DNA from: Gammaproteobacteria bacterium
GTDB lineage: Bacteria; Pseudomonadota; Gammaproteobacteria; Steroidobacterales; Steroidobacteraceae
NCBI GenBank assembly: GCA_028293725.1
Contig: JAQGOE010000293.1
Location: forward strand, 1 to 20,616
Reading direction: 5' to 3'
DNA length: 20,616 nt
The position numbers and the translations under genes are program-made. Below, in pieces: positions 1 to 8,865 of this stretch; the first letter of the stretch is position 1, and each line of letters starts with the position of its first letter. A model generated the notes under the pieces. That model saw only the letters and a list, made by a program, of their open reading frames with translations, was not told where the DNA came from and made no database searches.

Positions 1-636
1 CAACAGATTTTCCAGCGGGCCGTTGGCCGGCTCCTGTAGTTTGAGAGTCGCATCCATGCGATCCGCGTTGAAACGCAGCTGCAGGTCGTAGTTGCCGATG
101 CCGCCGGTGCGCTGCGCGACCAGGCTCGCCATCGCGTCCCGCAGCGACCGCCAATGAGCGCTGCCTTTGACGACGAGGGAAGTGGCGGTGCCGGCGAGGT
201 CAGGTCCGAGCTGCAGCGTGTCGACCGCAAGCTGCGTTATGTCGGAGTGGGGGAATGTGAATTCGCTGCTCGGTTTGTTGTCGGGCTTGGTGACGGGAGC
301 ACGCTCGATATCCAACAGGCCGACGTGCAAGCTGTCGACCTGGATGTGGCGCGCGAGTAGCGACAGCGGAGACCAGCGCAACGAGATGTGTTCCGCATTC
401 AACCAGACGCCACGGTCGTCGCTCAATTGCAGCTGGTCCAGATCCAACGCAGCCGGGAATGAGCCGTTGATGCCTGACAGTTGGACGTGACCGTCCGTCA
501 GGCGGGTCGTCGTGCGGATGATGAGCGCTCGGCCGCTCCCGGTGTTGCCGATGATCAGTACCGTGCCCACGAGGATCACGACCAGCAGCAGTAGCGAGCC
601 GAGGGTCCACGCCGAAATTTTCAGTGCGCGGCTCAT
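1..636 (-). CDS. tamB: TamB, translocation and assembly module inner-membrane subunit (N-terminal part only)
   Basis: Partial gene: the first 212 codons are present and the rest lies beyond the left edge. The protein starts MSRALKISAWTLGS, followed by one long hydrophobic stretch (about residues 14-32) that fits the N-terminal inner-membrane anchor of TamB. The remainder is a polar beta-rich periplasmic sequence with the repeating DSLHVGLLDIER and LDLDQLQLSDDRG style typical of the family. In known systems TamB spans the periplasm as a long beta-taco/groove and works with TamA in outer-membrane protein insertion and lipid transport. The start is fixed by the neighbour: the ATG shares its A with the tamA stop codon (TAATG, positions 634-638), so translation is probably coupled. 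Identification rests on tamA adjacency plus N-terminal architecture; the conserved C-terminal DUF490 region is not in view. Confidence 0.9.
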   Translation of the reverse strand, partial: MSRALKISAWTLGSLLLLVVILVGTVLIIGNTGSGRALIIRTTTRLTDGHVQLSGINGSFPAALDLDQLQLSDDRGVWLNAEHISLRWSPLSLLARHIQVDSLHVGLLDIERAPVTKPDNKPSSEFTFPHSDITQLAVDTLQLGPDLAGTATSLVVKGSAHWRSLRDAMASLVAQRTGGIGNYDLQLRFNADRMDATLKLQEPANGPLENLL

Positions 637-2816
637 TAGAAAGACTGTCCCAATCCTATGTAGATCTCGAAGCGATCGCCGGCGCTGCGGGCGATTCCAC
701 CGGGTATCTGGGAGGTCGTGGCGCCCTCACGATTGATCGGTATGCCAAAGTCCAGGCGTAGCGGGCCGATGGCCGTGTAATACCGCACGCCGGCGCCGGC
801 GCCGAAGCGCAGAGTCGAATCCAACGGATTCACATTCCGGCTCACTTGCCCGGCATCCAGGAAAACGACGAAGCCGAGACTCTTGCCGATCCGCTGGCGA
901 AATTCGGCCTGACCGGCGTTGATCGCCGTGCCGCCGATCGGATTGCCGTCGTTGAATTGTGGACCGACTGACTGATAACGGTAGCCCCGCACCGTGCCGC
1001 TGCCGCCGGCGTAGAAGCGCTGGTCGGGAGGGAGGCTGTATTGGCCAGCACCCTGGGCCAGGCCCGCCAATGCCCGCAGGGCAATGACGCGTCGGCCTGG
1101 ATCCGCACTCAAGTGCAGTCTTTGCAAATCGAAATAAAAAGAGGCACTGACCTGAGTGACGAAGTATTTAGCATTCTTCGTGCCGAGCGAGAGAGTGGGC
1201 GCCTCGCTGAACGAAGCGCGCATGCCGTGGGTGGCATCCTCCAGGGGTGAGCTGAGCCCGGTGGTGTTGTAGAGGAGGCTGAAAGGTAGAGCCAATAACG
1301 TGTAATGCGACGTCAGCAGATTTGTGGTGAAAACTTCTTCGGAACAGATTCCCGCGGTACACGTCGGTCCGTTGATGACCAGGTAGGGCGGATCCGTGAG
1401 ACACGCAATCCCGGCGCACGTGTACTTTGCGGGGCAGTCGACCACCGTAGGCAGGCAGGTATTCGGCGGGCAGGTGGCCGCGCTCGTACAAGTCTGCTGG
1501 AAGTAGCCTTCCTGATCGATGCTCTCCACTTCAGCCGTGACGCCGACACTGGCCGTCCAGACGCTCGAGAGCTTGCGGTTCAGGGTTGCGCCGAAGGTGA
1601 TGGCCCTCTGATCATAAGCCTGTAAAGACTGGTTGATGGCCTGGACGGCGAGTTGCAGGCTCTGATCGCGATGGCCGAATTCCGGCATCAGGTACTTCGC
1701 ACTCACGTCGTAGCCGACGCCCGTGGATGCCGAGCCGCCAAGGTTGAGCACAGACGAGCTCAGGGTCAGCTGATCGGCCTCGCCTGTGAGGTCCCGGTGG
1801 GTCCAGGTGACCCCGGCGCTGCCGCCGAGGTCGGTTGAATAGGCGCCACTTAGGCTCACTGCGTGCAGCGGGCGCTCGCGGAATTTGAAGGTGACGGGAA
1901 CCTGTCCGGCACTGTCGACTTTCGTACCAACCTCCACCGTAACGGCGGTGAAAACTCCGAGCGCGAGCAGGTCCTTGCGCGCTTTTTCGACCTTGCTCGC
2001 GCCGTACTGCTCGCCGGTATGCAGGAGAAGGCGCTTGCGCACGAACGACTCGTGCATGCGCTTCAGGCCCCTGATGCGAATCTCGCCGATGTTAACGCGC
2101 GCCCCCGCGACCACGTGGAAGCTGACATCGAGCACCCTGTTTGCCGGATCCTCGTGGGCGACCGGGGGATCGACTTTCGCGAAAGCGTAGCCATCGTCTT
2201 CGAGCGCCGTCTGGAGGCGGTCGCCCGCGGCAAGGATTTCCGCGGCCACCGCCGGCGTGCCGCTCTTCAGCGCCAGTGCGTCCTGCACGGGCTGCGGCAA
2301 CTCGCCGTCGATGTCGACGCGGCGCACGTGATAGAGGTTCCCGAGGCTGAATGTTACTGTCACGCGAGCGTCGTCGTGCGCCGACTTTGCCGTCAACTCC
2401 TCGCCCAGGGTCGGATCGTCGAGCGCCAGCCCGTCGATGGTGATCGCAACGTAGCTCTGGTAATAGCCATAGCTTTCCAACACTGTCTTGAGGCGATCCA
2501 GGTCGCTGCGGGCCCGGCCGATGAGGCCGAAGGGCCCCACGGGCGCGGTGCCGCGCAGGCCGACGAGATCGGAAGTCGCCTTGAGCGTGGCATTCATCTC
2601 ACTGTTACCGGTAGACGTGAGATCGACCTTGTAGGGCTGCGGATCGGCGGCACCGGCCGGCGTCGCCATGTAGTATGCGACTGTCGCAAGCACGAGGACC
2701 GCGGCAACGGATCGCCGCAGGAATTTCCATAGACTGCGACTTCCGGCGCTGGATTTATCGCTCACTTGTGTGCCGGCGTCATGCTTCGGACTGCCATTTC
2801 TTGGTAATGTCCTCAT
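636..2816 (-). CDS. tamA: TamA, BamA/Omp85-family outer membrane subunit of the translocation and assembly module
   Basis: About 726 residues from the ATG at 2816. A hydrophobic signal segment (SVAAVLVLATVAYY, then ATPAGA) precedes about three POTRA domains (GNLYHVRRVDIDGELP in the second, ARVNIGEIRIRGLKRMHESF in the third). The rest is a 16-strand Omp85 barrel with the loop-6 motif GTVRGYRYQS and a terminal GLGQSF ending in Phe, as expected of BAM substrates. TamA sits in the outer membrane and pairs with TamB, encoded immediately downstream with a 1-base stop/start overlap. The start is uncertain: GTG at 2765 gives a more normal 39-residue signal peptide, while ATG 2816 gives a long N-region; neither has a strong ribosome site. 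An unusual insertion with eight cysteines (residues 443-491, bases 1344-1490) lies between barrel strands. The 5' end abuts the divergent hydrolase gene. Confidence 0.93.
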   Translation of the reverse strand: MRTLPRNGSPKHDAGTQVSDKSSAGSRSLWKFLRRSVAAVLVLATVAYYMATPAGAADPQPYKVDLTSTGNSEMNATLKATSDLVGLRGTAPVGPFGLIGRARSDLDRLKTVLESYGYYQSYVAITIDGLALDDPTLGEELTAKSAHDDARVTVTFSLGNLYHVRRVDIDGELPQPVQDALALKSGTPAVAAEILAAGDRLQTALEDDGYAFAKVDPPVAHEDPANRVLDVSFHVVAGARVNIGEIRIRGLKRMHESFVRKRLLLHTGEQYGASKVEKARKDLLALGVFTAVTVEVGTKVDSAGQVPVTFKFRERPLHAVSLSGAYSTDLGGSAGVTWTHRDLTGEADQLTLSSSVLNLGGSASTGVGYDVSAKYLMPEFGHRDQSLQLAVQAINQSLQAYDQRAITFGATLNRKLSSVWTASVGVTAEVESIDQEGYFQQTCTSAATCPPNTCLPTVVDCPAKYTCAGIACLTDPPYLVINGPTCTAGICSEEVFTTNLLTSHYTLLALPFSLLYNTTGLSSPLEDATHGMRASFSEAPTLSLGTKNAKYFVTQVSASFYFDLQRLHLSADPGRRVIALRALAGLAQGAGQYSLPPDQRFYAGGSGTVRGYRYQSVGPQFNDGNPIGGTAINAGQAEFRQRIGKSLGFVVFLDAGQVSRNVNPLDSTLRFGAGAGVRYYTAIGPLRLDFGIPINREGATTSQIPGGIARSAGDRFEIYIGLGQSF

Positions 2817-2851
2817 CAGATGGGGGTTCCCATTCGCAAAGGTCACGACTG

Positions 2852-3502
2852 TTGAGCAGTACCGCGGTGGATGTCGTTTACGTTCATGGTTTGTGGATGT
2901 CGGGTGGCGAATCACTGTTCCTGCGCCGCCGGCTTGCGAATGAGTTCGGTCTGCAGGTGCATCCTTTTCGGTACTCGGCGGCCTACTCCACCATGACGGA
3001 GATTACCGCACGCCTGCAAAGCTTCGTGGAGTCGTTGGGGTCGCCGGTCGTGCACTTCGTGGGCCACAGCCTCGGGGGTCTGGTTATCTATCGTTTCCTC
3101 GAGCGCTTTCCGCAGCAGCCGCCAGGTCGTGCCGTATTTCTGGGCACACCCTGCATATCGAGTCGTGTCGCTGAGCAGGCGAGCCAGATCCGGCTCGTCG
3201 CATCGCTCATGGGGCAGCCCGTGGCCGATGAGTTACTGCAGCCGCAGGCGCGCCGCTGGACCATGGAGCGACCTCTGGGGATTATCGCAGGCACGCAGCC
3301 GATTGGTGTAGGCCATCTGCTCGTACAGTTCGAGGAAGATTCCGACGGCACCGTCGCTGTCAGCGAGACCCGTTTGCCCGGAGCGACAGATCATCTCGTG
3401 CTGCCCGTGAGTCACCTGGGCATGCTGGTCTCGCCGCGGGTGGCGCGCGAGACGGGGTTATTTCTGCAGGAAGGGCGCTTCTCGCCGGGCCAGGAGCCCT
3501 AG
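2852..3502 (+). CDS. Alpha/beta hydrolase (small serine esterase/lipase-like)
   Basis: 216 residues from the TTG at 2852. The alpha/beta-hydrolase core is complete: strand plus oxyanion loop VVYVHGLWMSG (residues 8-18), nucleophile elbow GHSLGG with Ser73, an acidic residue in DSDGTVAVSET (Asp165) and a late His188 in VSHLGML, giving a plausible Ser-Asp-His triad. There is no signal peptide, so it should be cytosolic; the substrate cannot be told from sequence. TTG 2852 is preferred because AAAGG lies 9 bases upstream and the hydrolase fold starts a few residues later. ATG 2807 (231 residues) is the alternative, but it lacks a ribosome site and overlaps the possible tamA start on the other strand. 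The gene is divergent from tamA and ends 19 bases before the convergent mutS stop, so it appears to be transcribed alone. Confidence 0.85.
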   Translation: MSSTAVDVVYVHGLWMSGGESLFLRRRLANEFGLQVHPFRYSAAYSTMTEITARLQSFVESLGSPVVHFVGHSLGGLVIYRFLERFPQQPPGRAVFLGTPCISSRVAEQASQIRLVASLMGQPVADELLQPQARRWTMERPLGIIAGTQPIGVGHLLVQFEEDSDGTVAVSETRLPGATDHLVLPVSHLGMLVSPRVARETGLFLQEGRFSPGQEP

Positions 3503-3521
3503 GCCACTAGCTCCGCCGCTC

Positions 3522-6134
3522 TCACTTACGGATTTCGAGCAGCTTGCGCAGCTTGTAGAGCGCATCCAGCGCGGCTTTTGGCGACAGCTCATCCGGGTTG
3601 AGCGCCGCGAGCGCGGTGCGGACTTCATCGGGCGGCGGGGTAGGCTCCGGGCGCAAGGGTGGGGCGGGGAATAGCGGCAACTCCTTTTGCGCGGTTTTCC
3701 CGCGACCGCCCCCGCTTGCGTCGGCGCGGTCCCGCTGGGATTCCAACGCCTCCAGATAATGACGCGCCTGTCCGATCACCTCGCGGGGAACGCCTGCGAG
3801 CTGCGCGACCTGCAATCCGTAACTGCGGCTCGCGGGCCCATCCTTTACCGCATGCAGAAACACGATGCTGTCGCCGTGCTCAGTCGCGTCCAGGTGAACG
3901 TTCGCGCAGCCCTCGATCTCGGTGGCGAGTGTCGTGAGCTCGAAATAGTGGGTCGCGAACAGGGTGAAGGATTTCAGGCGGCTCGCGATGTGGCGCGCGA
4001 TCGCCCACGCGAGGGACAACCCGTCGAAAGTGCTCGTGCCGCGGCCGATCTCGTCCATGAGAATGAGGCTGCGCGCCGTGGCGTTGTGGAGGATGTTGGC
4101 CGCCTCGGTCATTTCCACCATGAACGTGGAGCGGCCGCCCGCGAGATCGTCCGCCGCGCCGATGCGGGTGAAGATACGATCGAGCGGGCCCATGACCGCC
4201 TTGTCGGCGGGCACATAACTGCCGATGTGGGCGAGTAGCGCGATGAGCGCCGCCTGGCGCATGTAGGTTGATTTACCGCCCATGTTGGGTCCGGTGATGA
4301 TGAGCATGCACCGGTCGGCGCCCAGCCGCAGATCGTTCGGGACAAAGGGTGCGTCGGAGAACCGCTCGACGACCGGGTGTCGTCCTCCTTCGATGCGCAG
4401 ACAGGCTTCGGCGACGAGCTCCGGCTGAATCCACTCGAGCGAGCAGGCACGCTCTGCGAGCGCGGCGATCGCGTCGAGCATCGCCAGCGAGCTCCCCGTG
4501 GCCTGCATGGGGCCGAGCCGATCGATGAGTTGTGTCAGGATGGTGTCGTAGATTTCTTTTTCGCGCGCCAGCGCACGGTCCCTGGCGCTCAACACTTTGT
4601 CCTCGAAACCCTTGAGCTCCGCCGTGATGAAACGCTCGGCGGATTTTACGGTCTGCCGGCGGATGTAGTCCTTGGGAACACGCTCGGCGTCCTTGCGCGT
4701 GATCTCGATGAAAAAGCCCTGCACGCGGTTGAAGCCGAGTTTCAAACCGGCGATGCCGGTGCGCTCGCGCTCGCGCCGCTCCAACTCGAGGAGGAATTCA
4801 TCGGTGTGGGTGGAGATCCGTCGCAGCTCATCGAGATCGGAATCGTAGCCGTCGGCGACCACGCCGCCGTCGCGCACGAATGTCGCCGGCTCGGAGGCGA
4901 TCGCGGCGGACAGGAGTTCCACGACATCCCGATGCTCATCGATGCCGCCGCGGAGCTGTTGCACGAGTGGCGAATCGATCGCCGCGAGCGTCACGCGCAA
5001 CTCGGGCAACATTGCGAGCGAGGTGCGCAGTTGTGTCAGGTCGCGGGGTCGGGCCGACCGCAGGGCGACTCGCGAGAGGATGCGTTCGATATCGCCAATT
5101 CCGTGCAGGTGCTCGCGCAGTCCTTCGAAGCGGCGGCCGTCGCTGAGCGCACCGAGCGCCTGGTACCTGGAGCGCAGGACGGAATGATCCGTCAAGGGCC
5201 GATTGAGCCAGCGGCGCAGCTCGCGCGAGCCCATGGCGGTGACGCACTTGTCGATGAGCGCGAAGACGGTCGCGTCTTCCTTTCCCGAGAGACTTACATC
5301 CAACTCGAGATTCCGGCGGGTCGAGGCATCGATGATCAGCGCGTCGCTGCGCTCCTCGACGTGCAGGCTGCGAATGTGCGGTACCGCGGCCTTCTGCGTG
5401 TCGCGGACATACTGCAGAAGGGCACCGGCCGCGCAGATAGCGAGCGGCAGCTCGTCGGCTCCAAAGCCCTTGAGGTCGAGCGTGCCCATCTGGTCCGTCA
5501 ACAGGCGCGAGGCGCTAGCCAACTCGAAATACCACGGCGGCCGGGTTCGGATCGACGTGCCCGTGCGGCCGAGCGTCTCGCTTCCCGAGCCGTCGGGGAC
5601 CAACAGCTCGGCGGGCTTCAGCCGCTCGAGCTCGGCCGCGAGTGTCAGTCGGCCTTCCGCCTGCGACACGGTGAAGCGGCCGGCCGCCAGGTCCAGCCAC
5701 GCCAGGCCGAATCGCTCGCCATCGCGCGCGAGCGCGGCGACCAGCGTTTCCTGGCGCTCTTCCAACAGCGCCTCATCGGTCACGGTGCCGGGGGTGATGA
5801 CGCGCACCACCTGGCGCTCTACAGGTCCTTTGGATTTAGCGGGGTCACCGAGCTGCTCGCAGAGCGCGACACTCTCGCCTTTGCGTACGAGCTTGGCCAG
5901 ATATCCTTCGACGGCGTGAAAGGGGACGCCGGCCATTGGGATCGGCGCGCCAGCCGACTGCCCCCGGGCCGTCAGGGTGATATCGAGCAAGGCGGCCGCA
6001 CGGCGCGCGTCCTCGAAGAACAGCTCGTAGAAGTCCCCCATCCGATAAAAGAGGAGGATGTCCGGGTACTGGCCTTTGATGCGCAGGTACTGCTGCATCA
6101 TGGGCGTGTGCTGCGCCAGGGCGTTGTCGTTCAT
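3522..6134 (-). CDS. mutS: DNA mismatch repair protein MutS
   Basis: 870 residues, the usual length for gammaproteobacterial MutS. The mismatch-recognition motif F35-Y36-E37 ([12 protein letters not shown]) is intact near the N-terminus. The C-terminal ATPase carries Walker [10 protein letters not shown] starting at residue 615 and Walker B/signature [12 protein letters not shown], followed by the ATHYFELT switch region. The C-terminus holds the helix-rich tail ending [12 protein letters not shown] that mediates tetramer or beta-clamp contacts in relatives. It binds mismatches in the cytosol and recruits MutL. I chose ATG 6134 ([13 protein letters not shown]) because the family begins there; an in-frame GTG at 6167 would add 11 residues. 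Neither has a convincing ribosome site. The gene is convergent with the hydrolase and divergent from pncC, with a 58-base gap that must hold both promoters. Confidence 0.98.
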   Translation of the reverse strand: MNDNALAQHTPMMQQYLRIKGQYPDILLFYRMGDFYELFFEDARRAAALLDITLTARGQSAGAPIPMAGVPFHAVEGYLAKLVRKGESVALCEQLGDPAKSKGPVERQVVRVITPGTVTDEALLEERQETLVAALARDGERFGLAWLDLAAGRFTVSQAEGRLTLAAELERLKPAELLVPDGSGSETLGRTGTSIRTRPPWYFELASASRLLTDQMGTLDLKGFGADELPLAICAAGALLQYVRDTQKAAVPHIRSLHVEERSDALIIDASTRRNLELDVSLSGKEDATVFALIDKCVTAMGSRELRRWLNRPLTDHSVLRSRYQALGALSDGRRFEGLREHLHGIGDIERILSRVALRSARPRDLTQLRTSLAMLPELRVTLAAIDSPLVQQLRGGIDEHRDVVELLSAAIASEPATFVRDGGVVADGYDSDLDELRRISTHTDEFLLELERRERERTGIAGLKLGFNRVQGFFIEITRKDAERVPKDYIRRQTVKSAERFITAELKGFEDKVLSARDRALAREKEIYDTILTQLIDRLGPMQATGSSLAMLDAIAALAERACSLEWIQPELVAEACLRIEGGRHPVVERFSDAPFVPNDLRLGADRCMLIITGPNMGGKSTYMRQAALIALLAHIGSYVPADKAVMGPLDRIFTRIGAADDLAGGRSTFMVEMTEAANILHNATARSLILMDEIGRGTSTFDGLSLAWAIARHIASRLKSFTLFATHYFELTTLATEIEGCANVHLDATEHGDSIVFLHAVKDGPASRSYGLQVAQLAGVPREVIGQARHYLEALESQRDRADASGGGRGKTAQKELPLFPAPPLRPEPTPPPDEVRTALAALNPDELSPKAALDALYKLRKLLEIRK

Positions 6135-6192
6135 GGCGGCGAAGGCTACAACAAGAGGGCGGGGCACTGCAGGGTGTTGTAGCCTTATCCTT

Positions 6193-6705
6193 ATGACTAC
6201 CGATCAAGCGCTCTTCGCGCTCGCCGAGCGGGTGGGCGGAAAATTACGGAATGCCGGACGGCGTTTCGCGACGGCTGAGTCGTGCACAGGCGGGTGGGTG
6301 GCGAAGGTCTGCACGGACGTTGCGGGTAGTTCGCATTGGTTCGAGTGCGGGTTCGTCACGTATTCCAACGCGGCGAAGGTGCGCGATATTGGTGTCTCGG
6401 AAGACACGCTCGCGAATCATGGCGCCGTGAGTGAGGCCACCGTACGAGAGATGGCGGCGGGCGCGTTGCGGGTTTCGGGGGCGGACGTCGCGGTGGCGAT
6501 CAGTGGGATAGCGGGGCCGGATGGCGGCACGCCGGCGAAGCCGGTGGGGACGGTCTGGTTTGGGCTGGCGTCGCGACGGGGTGAGGACATTGTGGTGAGT
6601 TCGGAGATGCGGCTCTTCGGAGGAGATCGCGAGCTCGTACGGCGCCGCTCCGTGGAGCGGGCGCTGCAGATGGTGCTTGCGATTGAGTCGGGTGCAGGGG
6701 CTTAA
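6193..6705 (+). CDS. pncC: Nicotinamide-nucleotide amidohydrolase PncC (CinA C-terminal domain family)
   Basis: 170 residues forming a stand-alone CinA C-terminal domain. The conserved [10 protein letters not shown] motif (residues 28-37, with family Ser at 30) and the [18 protein letters not shown] block are both complete. Family members hydrolyse nicotinamide mononucleotide to nicotinate mononucleotide and ammonia in the cytosolic pyridine nucleotide cycle. In many gammaproteobacteria the gene sits just upstream of recA, often after mutS, so the locus is the ancestral one even though recA is now about 7.5 kb away, with the pump and two other genes between. The ATG at 6193 is the family start; no clear Shine-Dalgarno precedes it. 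The TAA stop (6703-6705) overlaps the TAA stop of the converging glycosyltransferase remnant within the bases TTAA. Confidence 0.95.
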   Translation: MTTDQALFALAERVGGKLRNAGRRFATAESCTGGWVAKVCTDVAGSSHWFECGFVTYSNAAKVRDIGVSEDTLANHGAVSEATVREMAAGALRVSGADVAVAISGIAGPDGGTPAKPVGTVWFGLASRRGEDIVVSSEMRLFGGDRELVRRRSVERALQMVLAIESGAGA

Positions 6706-7611
6706 GGGCGAAACTCCCGCCGCAAGCCAGCTGCGACGCGGCTGAACACCTCGTTCCAGTCACCTGCGGCTTTCTGCCGATATAGCCTCATGGTCGGATA
6801 CCAGGGGCAGTCGTCGCGGTTGCGCAGCCAACGCCAGTCCGGGGTGAACCGGCAGCAGTAGCCAGGTCCGTTGGCCCAGGGCGCCGCTGAGGTGCGCGGG
6901 ACTGGTGTCGACACTGATCACGACATCGAGGCATTCGCACAACGCGGCGGTGTTGGGGAAATCCAGCAGGTCATCGTCGTACGAAACGATGGCGCTCGAA
7001 TCGAGGACGGCGGCATCGTCCTCGCGTAGCTCCCTTTGCAGGCAGAAGTATTGAAATTCCGCGGGCAGGTGCGGTAACCAGTCCGCGAGGCGCAGGCTGC
7101 GTCGTGAGTCGATCGGATTGTTGGGGTTGCCGCTCCACACCAGTCCGACGCTTGGCCGGGTTGGCTCCCCCAGCCGCTCGCGCCACGTCGCGACTTTGGA
7201 AGCATCGGCGCTCAGATATTTCCGGGGGGCGGGGATGGTGTCGAGAGTTGTATTGAATGCCAGCGGCAGACTCATCAACGGACAGTGATAGTCGAAGGAC
7301 GGTAGAGCGCTTCCCGCGGCGATCAGTTGGGAGACCCCCTCCAGATTCGCGAGCAGACCGAGGAGGGGTGCTTGCACTTCGAGGATTACGCTCGCCCCGC
7401 GGGCGGCCGCCAACTTTGCATAGCGGCAAAACTGCAGGGTATCGCCCAGGCCACCTTCGTGCGGAAGACCCCAGCCCCCGCTCGAGGTAGATCGGGGAAC
7501 GAGGCGCCCGACTTCCGGGTTCGTCCGGGCCGGGGCGCGACATTCGAATAAAGCGGATTGTCCTAGAGTTAAAGTGCACATACTTCGTAACATGGCGAAG
7601 GTGTTAGCCAC
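6702..7611 (-). pseudogene. Remnant of a TPR-linked glycosyltransferase (GT9/GT41-like C-terminal domain), truncated and frameshifted
   Basis: Two reading frames together make one recognisable domain. The first (7611 to about 6850) has HEGGLGDTLQFCRYAKLAA, then HCPLMSLPLAFNTTLDTIP, RPSVGLVWSGNP and VISVDTSPAHLSGALGQ, the signature of glycosyltransferase domains found after TPR arrays. After TWLLLP the frame is lost. The neighbouring frame continues PDWRWLRNRDDCPWYPTMRLYRQKA to the stop at 6702. Removing one G from the minus-strand CCGG at 6852-6849 restores LLLPFTPDWRW, the family sequence. The N-terminal TPR array is absent; only about 45 poorly conserved residues precede the domain, from a GTG at 7611 next to the pump operon. 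The gene is therefore both 5'-truncated and shifted. Sequencing error could explain the shift but not the missing TPRs. Confidence 0.8.
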
Positions 7612-7614
7612 GAA

Positions 7615-7628
7615 CCGTCTCTAGACGG
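7615..7628. promoter_or_regulatory. Palindrome in front of the efflux operon (possible operator)
   Basis: CCGTCT-CT-AGACGG is a perfect 6-bp inverted repeat with a 2-base centre, ending 30 bases before the GTG of the adaptor gene and just upstream of the GTG of the glycosyltransferase remnant. Its symmetry and position fit a repressor operator or a leader hairpin of the pump transcript. No regulator gene is adjacent, so the assignment is inference. Confidence 0.35.
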
Positions 7629-7658
7629 CTGATGTTGCACTCTTTTGGGGAGAATCCG

Positions 7659-8861
7659 GTGCCGAGACTCGTCAGTGTCAGCATGGTGGGCGCGTGGCTC
7701 ATACTTTTATCTATGGCCGGTTGCGGCGGCTCCGGCGGAGGCGCTCAAACCGCCCCTCCGCCTCCCGAAGTCAGCGTCGCGCAGGTTCTGCAGAAACGCG
7801 TCACGGACTGGGACGAGTTCACCGGCCGCCTGCAGGCCATCCAGACCGTGGAAATCCGGCCTCGGGTGTCCGGTTATATCGACCTGGTCGCCTTCACCGA
7901 AGGCAAGGTCGTGAAGCGTGGCGACCTGTTGTTCGTCATCGATCCGCGCCCCTATAAAGCCGACCGCGATCGTGCCGCGGCGGATCTGAAGCGCTTCCGG
8001 ACTACGCTCGACCTGGCTCGAATCGAGCAGAAGCGGGTGCAGCACCTGAAAGAGAGTGGTGCCGTCTCCCAAGAAGAGGTCGACGAGCGCGACAGCACGG
8101 TAGCTCAGGCGGAATCCAACGTCGCGGGGGCGGACGCCGCGCTCGAGTCCGCGGATCTCAACATGAGTTTCACCAGAGTCACCAGTCCCATCGACGGACG
8201 TGTCAGCCGCGCGGAGGTGACCAAAGGCAATCTCGTCACCGGCGGGAACAACGGTGGCACGTTTCTCACCTCGGTCGTGTCGCTCGATCCCATCTACCTT
8301 TATTTCGAAGGCGATGAGGCGACCTATCTGCGCTACATCCAACTGGCCCGGGCCGGTCAGCGACCCAGCTCGCGGGACGCGCCCAATCCCGTGCGGGTCG
8401 GATTGGCCAACGAGGAGGGCTTCCCCCACGAGGGCAAGATGGACTTTGTGGACAACCAGGTGAACTCGCAAACCGGCACCATTCGCGCCCGCGCGGTGCT
8501 GGATAACAAGGACGGGTTGTATATCCCCGGCTTGTTCGCCCGGGTGCAGTTGCTCGGGAGCAGTGAGTACACCGCCGTTCTGATCGACGATCGCGCCGTC
8601 AACACGGACCAGAGCCAGAAATACGTTTTCCTGCTGGGCGCGGATAACAAGATCGAGTATCGGAAGGTGAAGCTCGGGCGCGTAATCGACGGCCTGCGCA
8701 TCGTGCGTGAGGGCCTCAAGCCCGACGACGTGATCGTCGTAAACGGCGCGCAGCGCGTGCATCCCGGCATCGTCGTGTCACCGCAGAAAGTAACGATGAC
8801 TGGCGACGCCACCGTCGCGGCGGACGACCAGAAGCCGGCGGCCCCCGAGAAGGGGAAGTGA
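7659..8861 (+). CDS. RND efflux periplasmic adaptor (membrane fusion protein, MexE/OqxA type lipoprotein)
   Basis: 400 residues from GTG 7659, chosen because GGGGAG lies 6 bases upstream; it gives a compact lipoprotein signal ending SMAGC with the lipidated Cys at 22. The mature part starts with a Gly/Pro-rich linker, then the beta-barrel/lipoyl half motif FTGRLQAIQTVEIRPRVSGYI, an alpha-helical hairpin (about residues 95-160), the second lipoyl half FTRVTSPIDGRVSRAEVTKGN and the C-terminal membrane-proximal domain. Adaptors of this family bridge an inner-membrane RND transporter and an outer-membrane channel. It is the first gene of a three-gene operon, 4 bases ahead of the transporter. An upstream in-frame ATG at 7632 lacks a ribosome site. 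The substrate is not predictable, though MexE/OqxA relatives export chloramphenicol, quinolones and similar compounds. Confidence 0.93.
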   Translation: MPRLVSVSMVGAWLILLSMAGCGGSGGGAQTAPPPPEVSVAQVLQKRVTDWDEFTGRLQAIQTVEIRPRVSGYIDLVAFTEGKVVKRGDLLFVIDPRPYKADRDRAAADLKRFRTTLDLARIEQKRVQHLKESGAVSQEEVDERDSTVAQAESNVAGADAALESADLNMSFTRVTSPIDGRVSRAEVTKGNLVTGGNNGGTFLTSVVSLDPIYLYFEGDEATYLRYIQLARAGQRPSSRDAPNPVRVGLANEEGFPHEGKMDFVDNQVNSQTGTIRARAVLDNKDGLYIPGLFARVQLLGSSEYTAVLIDDRAVNTDQSQKYVFLLGADNKIEYRKVKLGRVIDGLRIVREGLKPDDVIVVNGAQRVHPGIVVSPQKVTMTGDATVAADDQKPAAPEKGK

Positions 8862-8865
8862 CCCC

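Noticed and set aside
1863..2732. 289-codon open frame opposite tamA
   Set aside because: Arg/Ala/Val-rich antisense shadow of the POTRA region, with no family likeness.
6135..6167. mutS start at GTG 6167
   Set aside because: It adds 11 residues not typical of the family; the possible ribosome site AAGG is about 15 bases away. ATG 6134 aligns with E. coli numbering of the F-x-E motif.
4377..6182. 601-codon open frame on the plus strand opposite mutS
   Set aside because: It mirrors mutS codons in a high-GC gene, has no recognisable domain or ribosome site, and mutS is intact on the other strand.
6840..6855. Programmed +1 frameshift on CCC-G in the glycosyltransferase remnant
   Set aside because: A slip at CCC would give PVHPDWRW, but the family has Phe at the position restored by deleting one upstream G. 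There is no stimulatory structure or stop codon at the site, and the gene is also truncated, so decay or sequencing error is simpler.
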